Below are positions 35,141 to 44,980 of a stretch of 64,000 bases of DNA, piece after piece. The translations under genes were made by a program, and so were the position numbers. Position 1 is the first letter of the stretch. Every line of letters begins with the position of its first letter. Source of the stretch: Butyrivibrio sp. (GTDB lineage: Bacteria > Bacillota > Clostridia > Lachnospirales > Lachnospiraceae); contig SVGB01000001.1 of NCBI GenBank assembly GCA_015056565.1, positions 1 through 64,000 on the forward strand, read 5' to 3'. Under the pieces are notes generated by a model, which made no database searches, was not told where the DNA came from, and worked only from the letters and a program-made list of their open reading frames with translations.

Positions 35141-38100
35141 TCACTCTTCTACATTTTCAATTGTATCATTTTGTGGCTGTGCATCTTCGGAAGGTGCATC
35201 TTCGGAAGGTGCCTCTTCACCCGAATCCTCTGTACTATCCTCAGGTTCAGGAGGTGTGGCTTTCTCCTCTATAGCAGGCGAAACAATGATTTCTTCTGCC
35301 TTGGCATCTTCTACGGGCTCATCCGAAACAGTTGCGTCTTCCTCTATATCTGTCTCCGGTTCCTTTGGTTTTTCTGTAAAAGCAGCGGCGTCTTCCTCTA
35401 TATCTGCCTCTGGTTCATTTACTTCTTCTGTCAAAACAGTGATATTATCACCTTCTTTATCAGTCTCTGCCACTTCTGGCTGCACAGGCGGGGTATGATT
35501 GTCTTTTGCAGCTTGAAGCTCTAAAGGCTCGACCTCTCTTTCAGCATCAGTGCCTTCCTCAGCAGCCTCTTTTGCAGCCTCTCTGACTTCCACAGCCAGC
35601 TCCTGACTTTTTGCATAGGTCATAGTCTCAACTTCATTCCCCTGCTCATCGTATACAGGGATAGAATTGTAGAAGTTGTTAAGCCCTTCCCCTTCTCCAA
35701 AATAAGAATCTATGAGGCTGTATTCATTTCCATAAACATCACTTAAACTGTATTCGTGACTGATATCTTCAACATAGGCGGTAGTGACAGTAAGCTCCTT
35801 TTCCGCCTCGTAATAAACAGTTCCTAGAGAGAACACTCTTGGAGTGTCCTGAATTGTATAAAGATCACCTGCGCCGCCAAGAAGCTCATAATACTTTTTT
35901 TCAATTTTATCAAATTCAATGCTGGCAGCTCCTACAGACCCATCATAAGAACTCACAGTACTGTAGCTGCCAATGCTAAAATTCTCTCCTGCCGGATCTG
36001 AGAAAACATTCAAATATACAGTAGTAACTTTTTCTTCCCTGGCAGCTCTTTTCAAATAGTCTGTTCTTGACTCATTATCAAGCATATCCAAGGTAGATGC
36101 ACTTCTTGCATCTATCCAGTAACACACTGGTATGTAGCCCTGATATGATCCATCATCAAAGGTCTTTGTGATATACATGCTGCAGATCTGCCCATTTAGC
36201 AGATACCACACCTGATCAAATGGATCAACACTGTATATAGTCTGATCCTCTCCACCTGTCTTTTCTCTTGAGTACTGGTTGGTTTTTCCTATTGTTCCCA
36301 GATAATTTGAATCACTGTCAAACAAGGAAATCGTTACATTTACTGCATCACCCACTGTTATCGGTTTCGTATCACTGATCTTAACTTCCGCCGGAGCATC
36401 ATATTGATCATGCACATCTTTTTCAGGAAGAGTCACTGTAATATCTTCCTTGGTTATCCTGTCTGATAGTATTTTTTCAAAAGCTTTTAAGGTTGGATCC
36501 TCCTGATCCTCATCGTTTACCCCGACAGTCTCATAGAGTATATTCCAGCCTTCATTCCAGTAGTAATCTCTTTTTATCTTGTCAATAAGTTCGCTCTTGC
36601 TGGTGATTTCCACATCAGTCCAGTCATTACCAACAAAGCGTCCGGCAATGTTCATCAGTGCGAATCTTGCAACTGCAAGCTTGTACTCTTCATTTATTTC
36701 TGCTTCATTGTATATCTTTACAACATCACTGGCTAAGTTGTTGCAGACTTCACTTGTAATTGTCTGGTAATCCATAACGTAGTATGCAGAAAGCGGAAAA
36801 TAAATACTAAGACCGCCATTCATAACTCCAGGCTCCTGCCACTTATTATAGATAACACATTCATTAAGATCATCAAGAACCCTTTGCCCTGCACTCTTAA
36901 GCTCATCTGAAAAAGGAGCTTCTGCGCTTGAAAATGGGGTCACAAACCTGCGAATATCAAGAAGGTTAGAAGAACTAAATCCATTCTTTGTTGCAAAATG
37001 TGACCTTTCACCAACTGCGCTTAAAATGTCATAGTAAGCAGCATCAGTTTTTTCAAGTTCAGATAAAAGAAGCGTTGCAAACTCAGAAATTGAACTGTCA
37101 AGTCTTGTGACTTTTTCCATATCAATAACAGAAAGCGTAGCTTCGTTATTTTCATATTGAGTGATATAGCCATCTACAATCTTTTCCCCAAGCTTATCAG
37201 TACTTATATTGGGGGCAGCATTTAATGCACCAAAAAGTGCCTGATAATTCCAGCCTGTACCAGGCTCATTCTCTTCAGATCCCACATAGTAGTCTGTTAA
37301 ATCTTTTAAAGTGGTTACAGCCTCATAGTTGGCCATTTGGCAGGCATCAAAGCCTATAAGATCAAACTTTCCGCCGTTTTTAATGAAGTCACTTCCCATA
37401 AGTGCTTCCCGTAGCTTTTTTAAGGAAAAACCTGTATCAGGGATATCGGTACTATTCGGATTGTTTTTCTTATAATCTTCTTTAAAAAGGTCATCTGCAC
37501 CAAATCCGCTATAGGCCCCGCCATGGTCCCATAATATAAGGTCATAATCATCACATGGAGCATAGGCTGCGCCATAATCTATAATACGTGAAAAGAACTG
37601 AGGATCTGTAATATACTGACTTACATAGGTCTGGCGATTGACCATCCTGTTGTATCCTTCAGTTTTAACAACTTCCCACAGCTGAAGTCCACTGATATTA
37701 GTTCCGTACTTTTTAAGAAGGTCATCAGTCATACCCGATATTCTGGCTTTTTCTGCATTACTCAGCTTATCCTCATCTTTATCGGGATAAAGCATATTTT
37801 TCACATAATCCCTGTAAGTAGAGGGATCATTCATATGCCATTTTTTAGTTCCGCCAGTAACGATATAAACCTTAATTTCCTCAGGTATATCAGACCTTAA
37901 AAGGTCCAGCAGATTTCCTGTCCCACACTCCCCATCTGTTTCAAGATTCGTACCATCAAGATAGATAAGGATGGTGCGGTTAAAATAGTCCCTTACACTG
38001 GGAACATCATCGGAAGCTGCCTTACTATCACTTCCAGCATCATATTGTTTATCTTCACTTTGCTTGTCTTCACTTGCTGCAAACTCGTCGCTGCTGACAT

Positions 38101-38647
38101 CCTCCTTAGTGGCCACAGCATTTTCCATGAACTGCACAACTTCAGACATTTTCATCAGAAAGCTGGCATATGTACTTATGGCCTCCTCGGCATTTGGAGA
38201 AGCAAGCCCCTTAATAAGTTCGAGTAAGGAACGATTCCCCGTCTTTAGGATAAGCTGCTCATAGCGCTCTGTTGCTACACCTGTAACCTGCGCCTTTGTA
38301 TACGCTATGTCACCTTTCTTTGAAGGAATAATAACCTTTCCAAAAATTGTATTAAGGGCAGGCAGACTTTTCCTGGCAAGCTTGTCATCTGTCACCTTGA
38401 TTTCAAGGTTTATTTCATTCTTGCCTTCCTTTATTACATAGCTTTCCTTAGAGTTATACAAGACATGCATTCCTGGAAAGCTGTCAGAATAAAGGGTTAT
38501 TCCGACAGGAAAAAGATTTGAAATATCTTTTAATGCAGCTTGTTCAGCTGCCATGGAAACAATTAAAGAATAATTGGATGCCATGGCTGAAGTTGACAAA
38601 AATATCGCTGTCAAAACTGCTGCCAAAAAACGTATAAATCTTTTCAT
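35141..38647 (-). CDS. secreted C11 (clostripain) family cysteine peptidase
   Basis: 1168 residues. Signal peptide (about 1-23, ending AMA), an N-terminal domain, an acidic linker near 180-215, and a clostripain-type catalytic domain with H375 in WDHGGAYSG and C436 in GFDACQMAN. Beta-rich domains follow, then an acidic Glu/Pro tail of about 150 residues (PEADIEEDA-like repeats) without an LPXTG motif or membrane helix. C11 enzymes usually cut after Arg or Lys. It is far longer than the family core. It follows the DUF3592 gene by 15 bp and precedes the peptide operon, which suggests that it processes these peptides or other surface proteins. Confidence 0.92.
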   Translation of the reverse strand: MKRFIRFLAAVLTAIFLSTSAMASNYSLIVSMAAEQAALKDISNLFPVGITLYSDSFPGMHVLYNSKESYVIKEGKNEINLEIKVTDDKLARKSLPALNTIFGKVIIPSKKGDIAYTKAQVTGVATERYEQLILKTGNRSLLELIKGLASPNAEEAISTYASFLMKMSEVVQFMENAVATKEDVSSDEFAASEDKQSEDKQYDAGSDSKAASDDVPSVRDYFNRTILIYLDGTNLETDGECGTGNLLDLLRSDIPEEIKVYIVTGGTKKWHMNDPSTYRDYVKNMLYPDKDEDKLSNAEKARISGMTDDLLKKYGTNISGLQLWEVVKTEGYNRMVNRQTYVSQYITDPQFFSRIIDYGAAYAPCDDYDLILWDHGGAYSGFGADDLFKEDYKKNNPNSTDIPDTGFSLKKLREALMGSDFIKNGGKFDLIGFDACQMANYEAVTTLKDLTDYYVGSEENEPGTGWNYQALFGALNAAPNISTDKLGEKIVDGYITQYENNEATLSVIDMEKVTRLDSSISEFATLLLSELEKTDAAYYDILSAVGERSHFATKNGFSSSNLLDIRRFVTPFSSAEAPFSDELKSAGQRVLDDLNECVIYNKWQEPGVMNGGLSIYFPLSAYYVMDYQTITSEVCNNLASDVVKIYNEAEINEEYKLAVARFALMNIAGRFVGNDWTDVEITSKSELIDKIKRDYYWNEGWNILYETVGVNDEDQEDPTLKAFEKILSDRITKEDITVTLPEKDVHDQYDAPAEVKISDTKPITVGDAVNVTISLFDSDSNYLGTIGKTNQYSREKTGGEDQTIYSVDPFDQVWYLLNGQICSMYITKTFDDGSYQGYIPVCYWIDARSASTLDMLDNESRTDYLKRAAREEKVTTVYLNVFSDPAGENFSIGSYSTVSSYDGSVGAASIEFDKIEKKYYELLGGAGDLYTIQDTPRVFSLGTVYYEAEKELTVTTAYVEDISHEYSLSDVYGNEYSLIDSYFGEGEGLNNFYNSIPVYDEQGNEVETMTYAKSQELAVEVREAAKEAAEEGTDAEREVEPLELQAAKDNHTPPVQPEVAETDKEGDNITVLTEEVNEPEADIEEDAAAFTEKPKEPETDIEEDATVSDEPVEDAKAEEIIVSPAIEEKATPPEPEDSTEDSGEEAPSEDAPSEDAQPQNDTIENVEE

Positions 38648-38662
38648 TGCCTGCTACCTCAA

Positions 38663-39706
38663 TTATTTTCCTTGCAGATTTTTAAGAGTTCCCAGTATAG
38701 CTCCGTTGCTGCCACCCTTGTCATCAGCTGCCTTGGAACGCGCAAAAGCAAGAAGTGTTACAAACAAAAGGTCCAGATTCTGCTCCTTGGTCCACAAACG
38801 ATAGAATCCATCAACAGGTATCGCAGCTGCCAATTTATGATCTGCTGCATCATCTTCATGAGGATATTGGCTTGTCTGCTCAGCCCGCGCAATCTCTACT
38901 CCATCACGGGAAATAACATATTTCATCCCAACAATTGTAGCGTCTCCAGCTGTATAACTTGTATCGACAGATATACCATTTTCCTTAAGATGCTTCCATA
39001 CATCGACACCATCAAACTCAAAGGTGCTATGGTTATCCAGTATGATCGAGCTCCATTGTGACTCCTCTTCGTGTCCCACAAGATGTGATGTGGTAGTTCC
39101 ATGCTCATGGTCTATAAAGTCAAATTTATAAGCATTAGCTAAAGAGAATTTGCTCATTTTGGCTTCATAGAGCACCTTCCTGTTTCCATCTTCAATACGA
39201 TGCCCATATTTTGCAGTACCAAGATCAGTAAGAAAGTACAGTTCTCTTTCATCGCCCTTTACTGAAGGAGCATATCCGGTATAACCTCCTTCTTCCTGAA
39301 GCTTTTTTATCTCTTTTTTATCCTTGCCTCCAATTATGCTGGAAACAATTACAATTAGTAAAAGAACTCCGCCTACTACCATGGCATAAATGCTCATCCA
39401 GCTTTTAATATGGAACTCTGCAGGATTATCAGGGTTATATAAAATGGTGACAGTTTTCCCAAGAGAATCGGCGCCTACAGCCTCCTGTGCCCTGTCTGTG
39501 TATGTTACGCCATCAACTGAATATTCCACAGTAGCCCAATAAGTAGGATCATCACCGGTGGTATCCTCCTCAACGTCTATGATGGATCCCTGCGTCTGTA
39601 TAAAGCCCCGTGACTGAAAAAAAGTGATATACACACCAAAAATAAATATGACAGCTGAAAATACTGCTATAAAATATTTGAATTTAATTCCACGTACTGA
39701 AAACAT
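38663..39706 (-). CDS. DUF3592-type membrane protein
   Basis: 347 residues. Helix at about 8-28, an extracytoplasmic DUF3592-like segment (SIIDVEE, then VTILYNPDNPAEFHI), a second helix near 106-128, and a cytoplasmic region of about 215 residues with beta-rich sequence. DUF3592 proteins are membrane proteins of unknown activity. It lies directly upstream of the C11 peptidase gene and is probably cotranscribed. Start supported by ggaggtgg 5 bp before ATG. Confidence 0.8.
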   Translation of the reverse strand: MFSVRGIKFKYFIAVFSAVIFIFGVYITFFQSRGFIQTQGSIIDVEEDTTGDDPTYWATVEYSVDGVTYTDRAQEAVGADSLGKTVTILYNPDNPAEFHIKSWMSIYAMVVGGVLLLIVIVSSIIGGKDKKEIKKLQEEGGYTGYAPSVKGDERELYFLTDLGTAKYGHRIEDGNRKVLYEAKMSKFSLANAYKFDFIDHEHGTTTSHLVGHEEESQWSSIILDNHSTFEFDGVDVWKHLKENGISVDTSYTAGDATIVGMKYVISRDGVEIARAEQTSQYPHEDDAADHKLAAAIPVDGFYRLWTKEQNLDLLFVTLLAFARSKAADDKGGSNGAILGTLKNLQGK

Positions 39707-39792
39707 CTTCCACCTCCATGTTATTTAGATATTAATAACATTTTAACATTTATGCGTTTAGCAATTGGCTTAAAATTTTATTAATTGTTAGT

Positions 39793-39840
39793 AAAAAACA
39801 AGAATGATCAGCCTAATAAACTGATCATTCTTGTTTTTAT
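39793..39840. terminator. bidirectional-looking terminator
   Basis: aaaaacaagaatgatcag and ctgatcattcttgttttt form an 18-bp perfect stem around cctaataaa. It follows the SH3 protein gene on the - strand and separates it from the DUF3592 gene. Confidence 0.9.
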
Positions 39841-39850
39841 GATGGTTTAT

Positions 39851-41329
39851 TTACTTGTCATCGTCCAGGTCCAGGAACTCAAATTCAAAATCGTCTTCAT
39901 CACCAATAAAGTTTTTGGCTCTGCGTTTTGGAGCTTCTTTTTTGGGTTCCTCGGCGTCAGAATCGCGGTAGCTTCGTCTGCCTTCTGGATCTCCTTCAGG
40001 TCTTCTTGGTCTTACTGGTCTGTCATCTTCATCTCTTCTGGCAGGTCTTGAAGGTCTTACCTGACGCTCATCCTCCCCATCATCCGCTGCTCTTCTGTTT
40101 CTTACAGGTCTCTCAGAAGCCTCTTCATCTCTTCTAGGCGCTCTTGCTGCTCTTGCGGCCCTGGGGTCTTCCTCGCGGTTTGGTCTTACTGTTCTCTCTT
40201 CAGATGGTCTTACACGCCTTGCTGGACGCTCATCCTCTTCCTCATCGTCATCAGGTCTTGCTCTTCTTCTCTGCTGCGCATAACGGTCATATTCCGGCTC
40301 ATCGTCTTCATCCTCATAGTAGAGGGAATCTCTGAGCTTAAGAGCCATAATGATAAGTCCGATAACCAGTGCTGCGATCACTACAGCAAGAATTATAAGG
40401 ATTGTCTTGAAGTTGTTGTTTGTCTTAATAAGCTTGTTAACTTCATCGCTGCTCTTAGCGGCATCGATAAGTTCATTGACCTTAACCCTGTAGCCCTCCA
40501 CATTATCATAGAGGTACCAGATAGGTTCTCCGCTCTCCTCATCTGTCAGATATACAAGTGAATAGTGACCATCACCAGCTTCGCTTGTAACTGCAGGTTC
40601 GCTACTCTCTTCCTGAGATTCAGTCTCTTCTGGAGCTTCTGCAACTTCTCCTTCGCCTTCTGCCCCCTCAGCACCTTCACCACCTTCTGTAGTTTCTTCT
40701 GGTGCAGCTTCACTTACCTCTAAAAGATCTGATCTGATATAACCTGTCTTGCTATTGCTTCCAAATGTAACCTGATACCAGGTCTTATTGTCTGTGTCTG
40801 TAGCTTCTCCAGTGATCGTAACTGTTTCGCCCTTGGTAACCTTACCTACTGAATTGTACTTGGTGCCAGCACCCTCACGAACATTAACGCTCTCTTCTGT
40901 AATGGTTGCGCTTTTGGCATCAACAGCTGTTGCAGTAGTTGCTGGAAGCTGCTCAGCCGCTGCTTCGTTAGACTTGGTTTCATTAGATGTTGTTGATGAA
41001 GATGAAGATGATGATGAAGAGCCACCTTTCTTCTCAACAAGATCACTTCTTACATATCCATACTCGCTCTTGTTAACACGGATCTTGTACCACACATATC
41101 CGGAAGCATCTGTAGCCTCATCCACAATTTCAATTGTATTGCCTTTTTTAAGGCTTGACACCTGAGTGGAAGTTGTGCTGGCAGATTCACGTACCTTTAC
41201 ATTATCCTGACTGACTGTACCAGTAGTCTCAGTATAAGCATAAGCTGAAAGGCTTGCTGATACGAAAACAGCCGCTGAAACTATAACAGACAGCCCAAGT
41301 GACATTACTCTCTTTCTTAGATTTTTCAT
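39851..41329 (-). CDS. membrane protein with two extracellular SH3 domains and Arg/Pro-rich cytoplasmic tail
   Basis: 492 residues. Signal peptide (about 1-32), two bacterial SH3 domains (about 38-90 and 143-205; VKVRESASTTSTQV and VNVREGAGTKYNSVG), an acidic spacer, a further short extracellular part, one membrane helix near 308-330 (ILIILAVVIAALVIGLIIMA), and a cytoplasmic tail of about 160 residues made of Arg, Pro, Asp and Glu. Bacterial SH3 domains bind cell-wall peptides. The start lies 3 bp after purD and its ribosome binding site overlaps the purD end, so translation is probably coupled. Confidence 0.88.
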   Translation of the reverse strand: MKNLRKRVMSLGLSVIVSAAVFVSASLSAYAYTETTGTVSQDNVKVRESASTTSTQVSSLKKGNTIEIVDEATDASGYVWYKIRVNKSEYGYVRSDLVEKKGGSSSSSSSSSTTSNETKSNEAAAEQLPATTATAVDAKSATITEESVNVREGAGTKYNSVGKVTKGETVTITGEATDTDNKTWYQVTFGSNSKTGYIRSDLLEVSEAAPEETTEGGEGAEGAEGEGEVAEAPEETESQEESSEPAVTSEAGDGHYSLVYLTDEESGEPIWYLYDNVEGYRVKVNELIDAAKSSDEVNKLIKTNNNFKTILIILAVVIAALVIGLIIMALKLRDSLYYEDEDDEPEYDRYAQQRRRARPDDDEEEDERPARRVRPSEERTVRPNREEDPRAARAARAPRRDEEASERPVRNRRAADDGEDERQVRPSRPARRDEDDRPVRPRRPEGDPEGRRSYRDSDAEEPKKEAPKRRAKNFIGDEDDFEFEFLDLDDDK

Positions 41330-41332
41330 ATC

Positions 41333-42610
41333 CTACTCCTCCGTTTCGTCGATCGCCTTACCAATATCATGGCGCATATATTTATTGTCAAAGTCTACCC
41401 ACTCTGTAGCCTCGTATGCTTTTGCACGAGCCTCTTTCAGAGTGTCACCCTTAGCTGTTATGCCAAGTACTCTGCCACCATTTGTCACTATTCCTTCAGG
41501 AGTAGCCTTGGTGCCAGCGTGGAAACAATAGTAGCCTTCCTTGCCCTTGAAATTATCAAGGCCTCTTATGAGCTTGCCCTTTTCATAGCTAAGTGGATAG
41601 CCATCACTTGCAAGCACAACGCACACAGCAGCCTTGTCCTCAAAATCAAGATCAAGACTTCCAAGTGTTCCATCTATACAAGCATTGCAAACGTCAATTA
41701 TATCAGTCTTAAGCCTTGGAAGCACCACCTGAGCTTCCGGATCTCCAAATCTTGCATTGTACTCAAGTACCTTAGGGCCATCCTTGGTAAGCATAAGTCC
41801 AAAGAAGATAACTCCCTTAAACTCTCTGCCTTCTTTTGCCATAGCCTCAACGGTCTTGCCATAGATGTGCTCTCTGCAGAACTTATCTACTTCTTCTGTA
41901 TAGAAAGGACTTGGCGAAAAGTTACCCATACCACCAGTGTTAAGTCCTGTATCTCCATCTCCAGCTCTCTTGTGGTCCTGAGCGCTGCTCATGAGCTTGT
42001 AGGTCTTGCCATCAACAAAAGAAAGAACTGATACTTCGCGGCCAGTCATGAACTCTTCGATAACCATGTGGTTACCAGCTGAGCCAAATTTCTTATCTTC
42101 CATGATCTCTTTAACGCCGGCCTTAGCTTCATCAAGGTCGTTGCAGATAAGCACGCCCTTTCCAAGAGCCAGTCCGTCTGCCTTTAATACAATTGGGAAC
42201 TTGGCACTCTCAAGGTATGAAATAGCCTTTGCAGGATCATCAAATGTTTCGTAAGCAGCTGTAGGAATGCCATACTTTTTCATAAGATCCTTGGAAAAAG
42301 CCTTGCTTCCCTCAAGGATTGCTGCGTTCTTACGTGGTCCAAATACCCTGAGACCCTCTGCCTCAAAGGCATCAACAATACCACCAACAAGTGGATCGTC
42401 CATTCCAACAATTGTAAGATCGATCTCTTTCTCTTTTGCAAAAGCAACAAGTTTATCAAACTCCATTGGAGTTATTGGAACGCACTCAGCAAGCTCCGCA
42501 ATTCCACCATTACCTGGTGCACAGTAAATCTTGGATACCTTCTTGCTCCTGGAAACAGCCTCAGCAATTGCATGCTCTCTTCCGCCTCCACCAACGATCA
42601 AAACTTTCAT
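41333..42610 (-). CDS. purD: phosphoribosylamine-glycine ligase
   Basis: 425 residues, the usual length. ATP-grasp enzyme with N-terminal VLIVGGGGREHAIA and the family signature RFGDPEAQV. It joins glycine to phosphoribosylamine, step two of purine synthesis. Fourth gene of purE-purM-purN-purD, 29 bp after purN. It lacks fused PurM or PurN domains. Confidence 0.97.
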   Translation of the reverse strand: MKVLIVGGGGREHAIAEAVSRSKKVSKIYCAPGNGGIAELAECVPITPMEFDKLVAFAKEKEIDLTIVGMDDPLVGGIVDAFEAEGLRVFGPRKNAAILEGSKAFSKDLMKKYGIPTAAYETFDDPAKAISYLESAKFPIVLKADGLALGKGVLICNDLDEAKAGVKEIMEDKKFGSAGNHMVIEEFMTGREVSVLSFVDGKTYKLMSSAQDHKRAGDGDTGLNTGGMGNFSPSPFYTEEVDKFCREHIYGKTVEAMAKEGREFKGVIFFGLMLTKDGPKVLEYNARFGDPEAQVVLPRLKTDIIDVCNACIDGTLGSLDLDFEDKAAVCVVLASDGYPLSYEKGKLIRGLDNFKGKEGYYCFHAGTKATPEGIVTNGGRVLGITAKGDTLKEARAKAYEATEWVDFDNKYMRHDIGKAIDETEE

Positions 42611-42639
42611 ACCTAGCCTCTTTCCTCAATTATCCCCAT

Positions 42640-43290
42640 TTATAGTTCTGAAAGAACCTTGTCATCATAACCATCAATCACTACATGGCCATCTGTGATC
42701 TTAACCTTGCCATTGGCAATAAGATCGATAGCCTTTGGAAGTATCTTCCACTCAGCCTGCTCCATGATGCGCTGCTGAAGTGACTTCGCAGTGTCGTCAT
42801 CTCTTATCATCACAGGTTTCTGAAGAATGATAGGTCCTGTGTCAGTGCCCTCATCAACAAAATGAACAGTGGCACCAGAAACCCTTACGCCCCTTTCAAG
42901 AGCCTTCTCATGAACCTTAAGTCCATAATATCCCGTTCCGCAAAATGATGGGATAAGGGATGGATGGATGTTGATGATCCTTCCCTGAAATCTCTTAACA
43001 ACGATCTTTGGAATCACCACAAGGCATCCAGCCAGTACTATAAGATCCGGATCAGCATCCACCAGCGTCTGTAAAAGAGCTTCATTAAAAGACTCTCTGT
43101 TTTCGTAGTCCTTGGGAGATTTGCAATCACTTGGTATTCCAGCCTTTTTAGCCCTCTCAAGAGCATAGGCCCCAGGGTTATTGGAATACACAAGGCAAAT
43201 TTCTGTATTAGTGATAGTTCCGTTATCTATACCATCAATTATTGCCTGAAGGTTGGTTCCGCCTCCAGAAACAAGTACTGCTATCTTCAT
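42640..43290 (-). CDS. purN: phosphoribosylglycinamide formyltransferase
   Basis: 216 residues. N-terminal AVLVSGGGTNLQAIID and catalytic segment with INIHPSLIPSFCG and GATVHFVDEGTDTGPII, including the active-site Asn, His and Asp. It transfers a formyl group from 10-formyltetrahydrofolate to GAR. It overlaps the purM stop by 4 bp (ATGA), so the two are translated together. Confidence 0.97.
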   Translation of the reverse strand: MKIAVLVSGGGTNLQAIIDGIDNGTITNTEICLVYSNNPGAYALERAKKAGIPSDCKSPKDYENRESFNEALLQTLVDADPDLIVLAGCLVVIPKIVVKRFQGRIINIHPSLIPSFCGTGYYGLKVHEKALERGVRVSGATVHFVDEGTDTGPIILQKPVMIRDDDTAKSLQQRIMEQAEWKILPKAIDLIANGKVKITDGHVVIDGYDDKVLSEL

Positions 43291-44318
43291 ACCAGCTCTA
43301 CACCCTTTTCACCGCTTGCTGCTTTTCCAACTACCCATGCCTTGTCGCCTGCTGCCTCGATAGCCTTAAGTGCTGCATCTACGTCAGCCGGGTCAACTGC
43401 AAGGACCATTCCAAGACCCATATTGTAGGTGTTGTACATCATCTTATCTTCAATCTGGCCCTTCTTCTGCATGAGCTTAAAGATAGGTGGGACATCATAG
43501 CTGTCTTTTTCAACAACAGCCTTGATACCGTCAGGGAGCATTCTTGGGATGTTCTCGTAGAAACCACCACCTGTAATGTGGCTGCAGCCTTTAACCTTAA
43601 CTCCTGCATTCTTAAGAGACTTCATCATATGTACATAAATCCTGGTTGGTGTTAAAAGGCACTCACCAAGAGTCATTCCAAGTTCATCATAGTAAGTTTC
43701 AAGGCTCTCCCTGGTCATATCAAAGACCTTTCTTACAAGCGAAAAGCCGTTTGAATGAACACCACTAGAAGCAACGCCGATAAGAACATCTCCGTCCTTA
43801 ATGGCAGAGCCGTCGATCATGTCCTTCCTGTCTACAACGCCCACAGTAAATCCTGCCACGTCATACTCATCCTCAGGCATAAGACCTGGATGCTCAGCTG
43901 TCTCGCCGCCAATAAGTGCACAGTCAGACTGCTTGCAGCCCTCAGCTACTCCCTTGACTATAGCTGCTATCTTCTCAGGATAATTCTTGCCACATGCTAT
44001 ATAATCAAGGAAAAATAAAGGTTCTCCTCCGGCACATGCCACATCGTTTACACACATTGCAACAGCATCGATTCCGATGGTGTCGTGTTTATCTAAAAGA
44101 AATGCAAGCTTAATCTTGGTTCCTACGCCGTCTGTTCCGGATAAAAGAACCGGATCCTCCATGTCCTTAATACCCTTCATGGAAAATGCTCCGGAGAAAC
44201 CGCCAAGACCTCCAAGTACTTCAGGTCTCATAGTCTCCTTTACATATCCCTTGATGAGTTCAACAGACTTGTAGCCTGCCTCGATATCAACTCCCGCCTT
44301 TTTGTAATCCAGTGCCAT
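43287..44318 (-). CDS. purM: phosphoribosylformylglycinamidine cyclo-ligase
   Basis: 343 residues. The signature SGTDGVGTKIKLA and GETAEHPGLM are typical of AIR synthetase. It closes the imidazole ring of AIR from FGAM with ATP. Second gene of the cluster, 46 bp after purE. purL, purF and purH are not in the window, so the pathway is split across the chromosome. Confidence 0.97.
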   Translation of the reverse strand: MALDYKKAGVDIEAGYKSVELIKGYVKETMRPEVLGGLGGFSGAFSMKGIKDMEDPVLLSGTDGVGTKIKLAFLLDKHDTIGIDAVAMCVNDVACAGGEPLFFLDYIACGKNYPEKIAAIVKGVAEGCKQSDCALIGGETAEHPGLMPEDEYDVAGFTVGVVDRKDMIDGSAIKDGDVLIGVASSGVHSNGFSLVRKVFDMTRESLETYYDELGMTLGECLLTPTRIYVHMMKSLKNAGVKVKGCSHITGGGFYENIPRMLPDGIKAVVEKDSYDVPPIFKLMQKKGQIEDKMMYNTYNMGLGMVLAVDPADVDAALKAIEAAGDKAWVVGKAASGEKGVELV

Positions 44319-44364
44319 GTGCTCTCCCTTTCCTTACTACGTTTGTAATGATACGTTTCTATAT

Positions 44365-44868
44365 TTAATTGTAATTTTTATAGCCAACTTCCTGTAATTT
44401 CTTGTCCTTGGCTACTACCTGATCCTTAAGTGATGCGCTGTAATCCTTGAGTTTTTTAAGAAGCTCAGGATCTGAAGTTGCAAGGATCTTGGCAGCAAGA
44501 AGGCCTGCATTAGCGCCTCCGTTAATAGCCACGGTTGCCACAGGAATACCTGAAGGCATCTGCACTATGCTGTAGAGTGAATCTCTTCCGCCGAGGGAAG
44601 TTGTGTGCATTGGAATACCGATGACCGGCATTGGGAAAATAGCTGCGCACATACCTGGAAGGTGAGCTGCCATTCCAGCGCCTGCAATTATTACCTTAAA
44701 GCCCTTGTCCTCTGCAGTCCTTGCATATTCAAAGAACTCATCTGGCTCTCTGTGTGCAGAGATGATCCTCATCTCATAGGATATGCCAAGCTGCTCCAAA
44801 ATATCTGCAGCCTTGCTCATAACTGGCATATCTGAATCACTTCCCATTACTATTCCAACCTGTGCCAT
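44365..44868 (-). CDS. purE: N5-carboxyaminoimidazole ribonucleotide mutase
   Basis: 167 residues from ATG 44868, chosen for aggagg 5 bp upstream. It contains the class I PurE motifs GSDSDMPVM, SAHREPDEFFEYA and the loop AGAGMAAHLPGM. It moves the carboxyl group from N5-CAIR to C4. No purK is next to it. First gene of the pur operon; the 112 bp upstream are A+T rich and hold no riboswitch that I can recognise. Confidence 0.96.
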   Translation of the reverse strand: MAQVGIVMGSDSDMPVMSKAADILEQLGISYEMRIISAHREPDEFFEYARTAEDKGFKVIIAGAGMAAHLPGMCAAIFPMPVIGIPMHTTSLGGRDSLYSIVQMPSGIPVATVAINGGANAGLLAAKILATSDPELLKKLKDYSASLKDQVVAKDKKLQEVGYKNYN

Positions 44869-44980
44869 AGTGCCTCCTATAAAGCCTTGTGCTGTGAATT
44901 TCAATATTTAGTCGGTCATATCATACCATAATACTAAATATAGTGCCATATTTTTTACGAAAAATTTAACATTCCATATA

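Noticed and set aside
44869..44980. Purine riboswitch upstream of purE
   Set aside because: The 112-bp gap is A+T rich and I could not find the conserved three-way junction elements.
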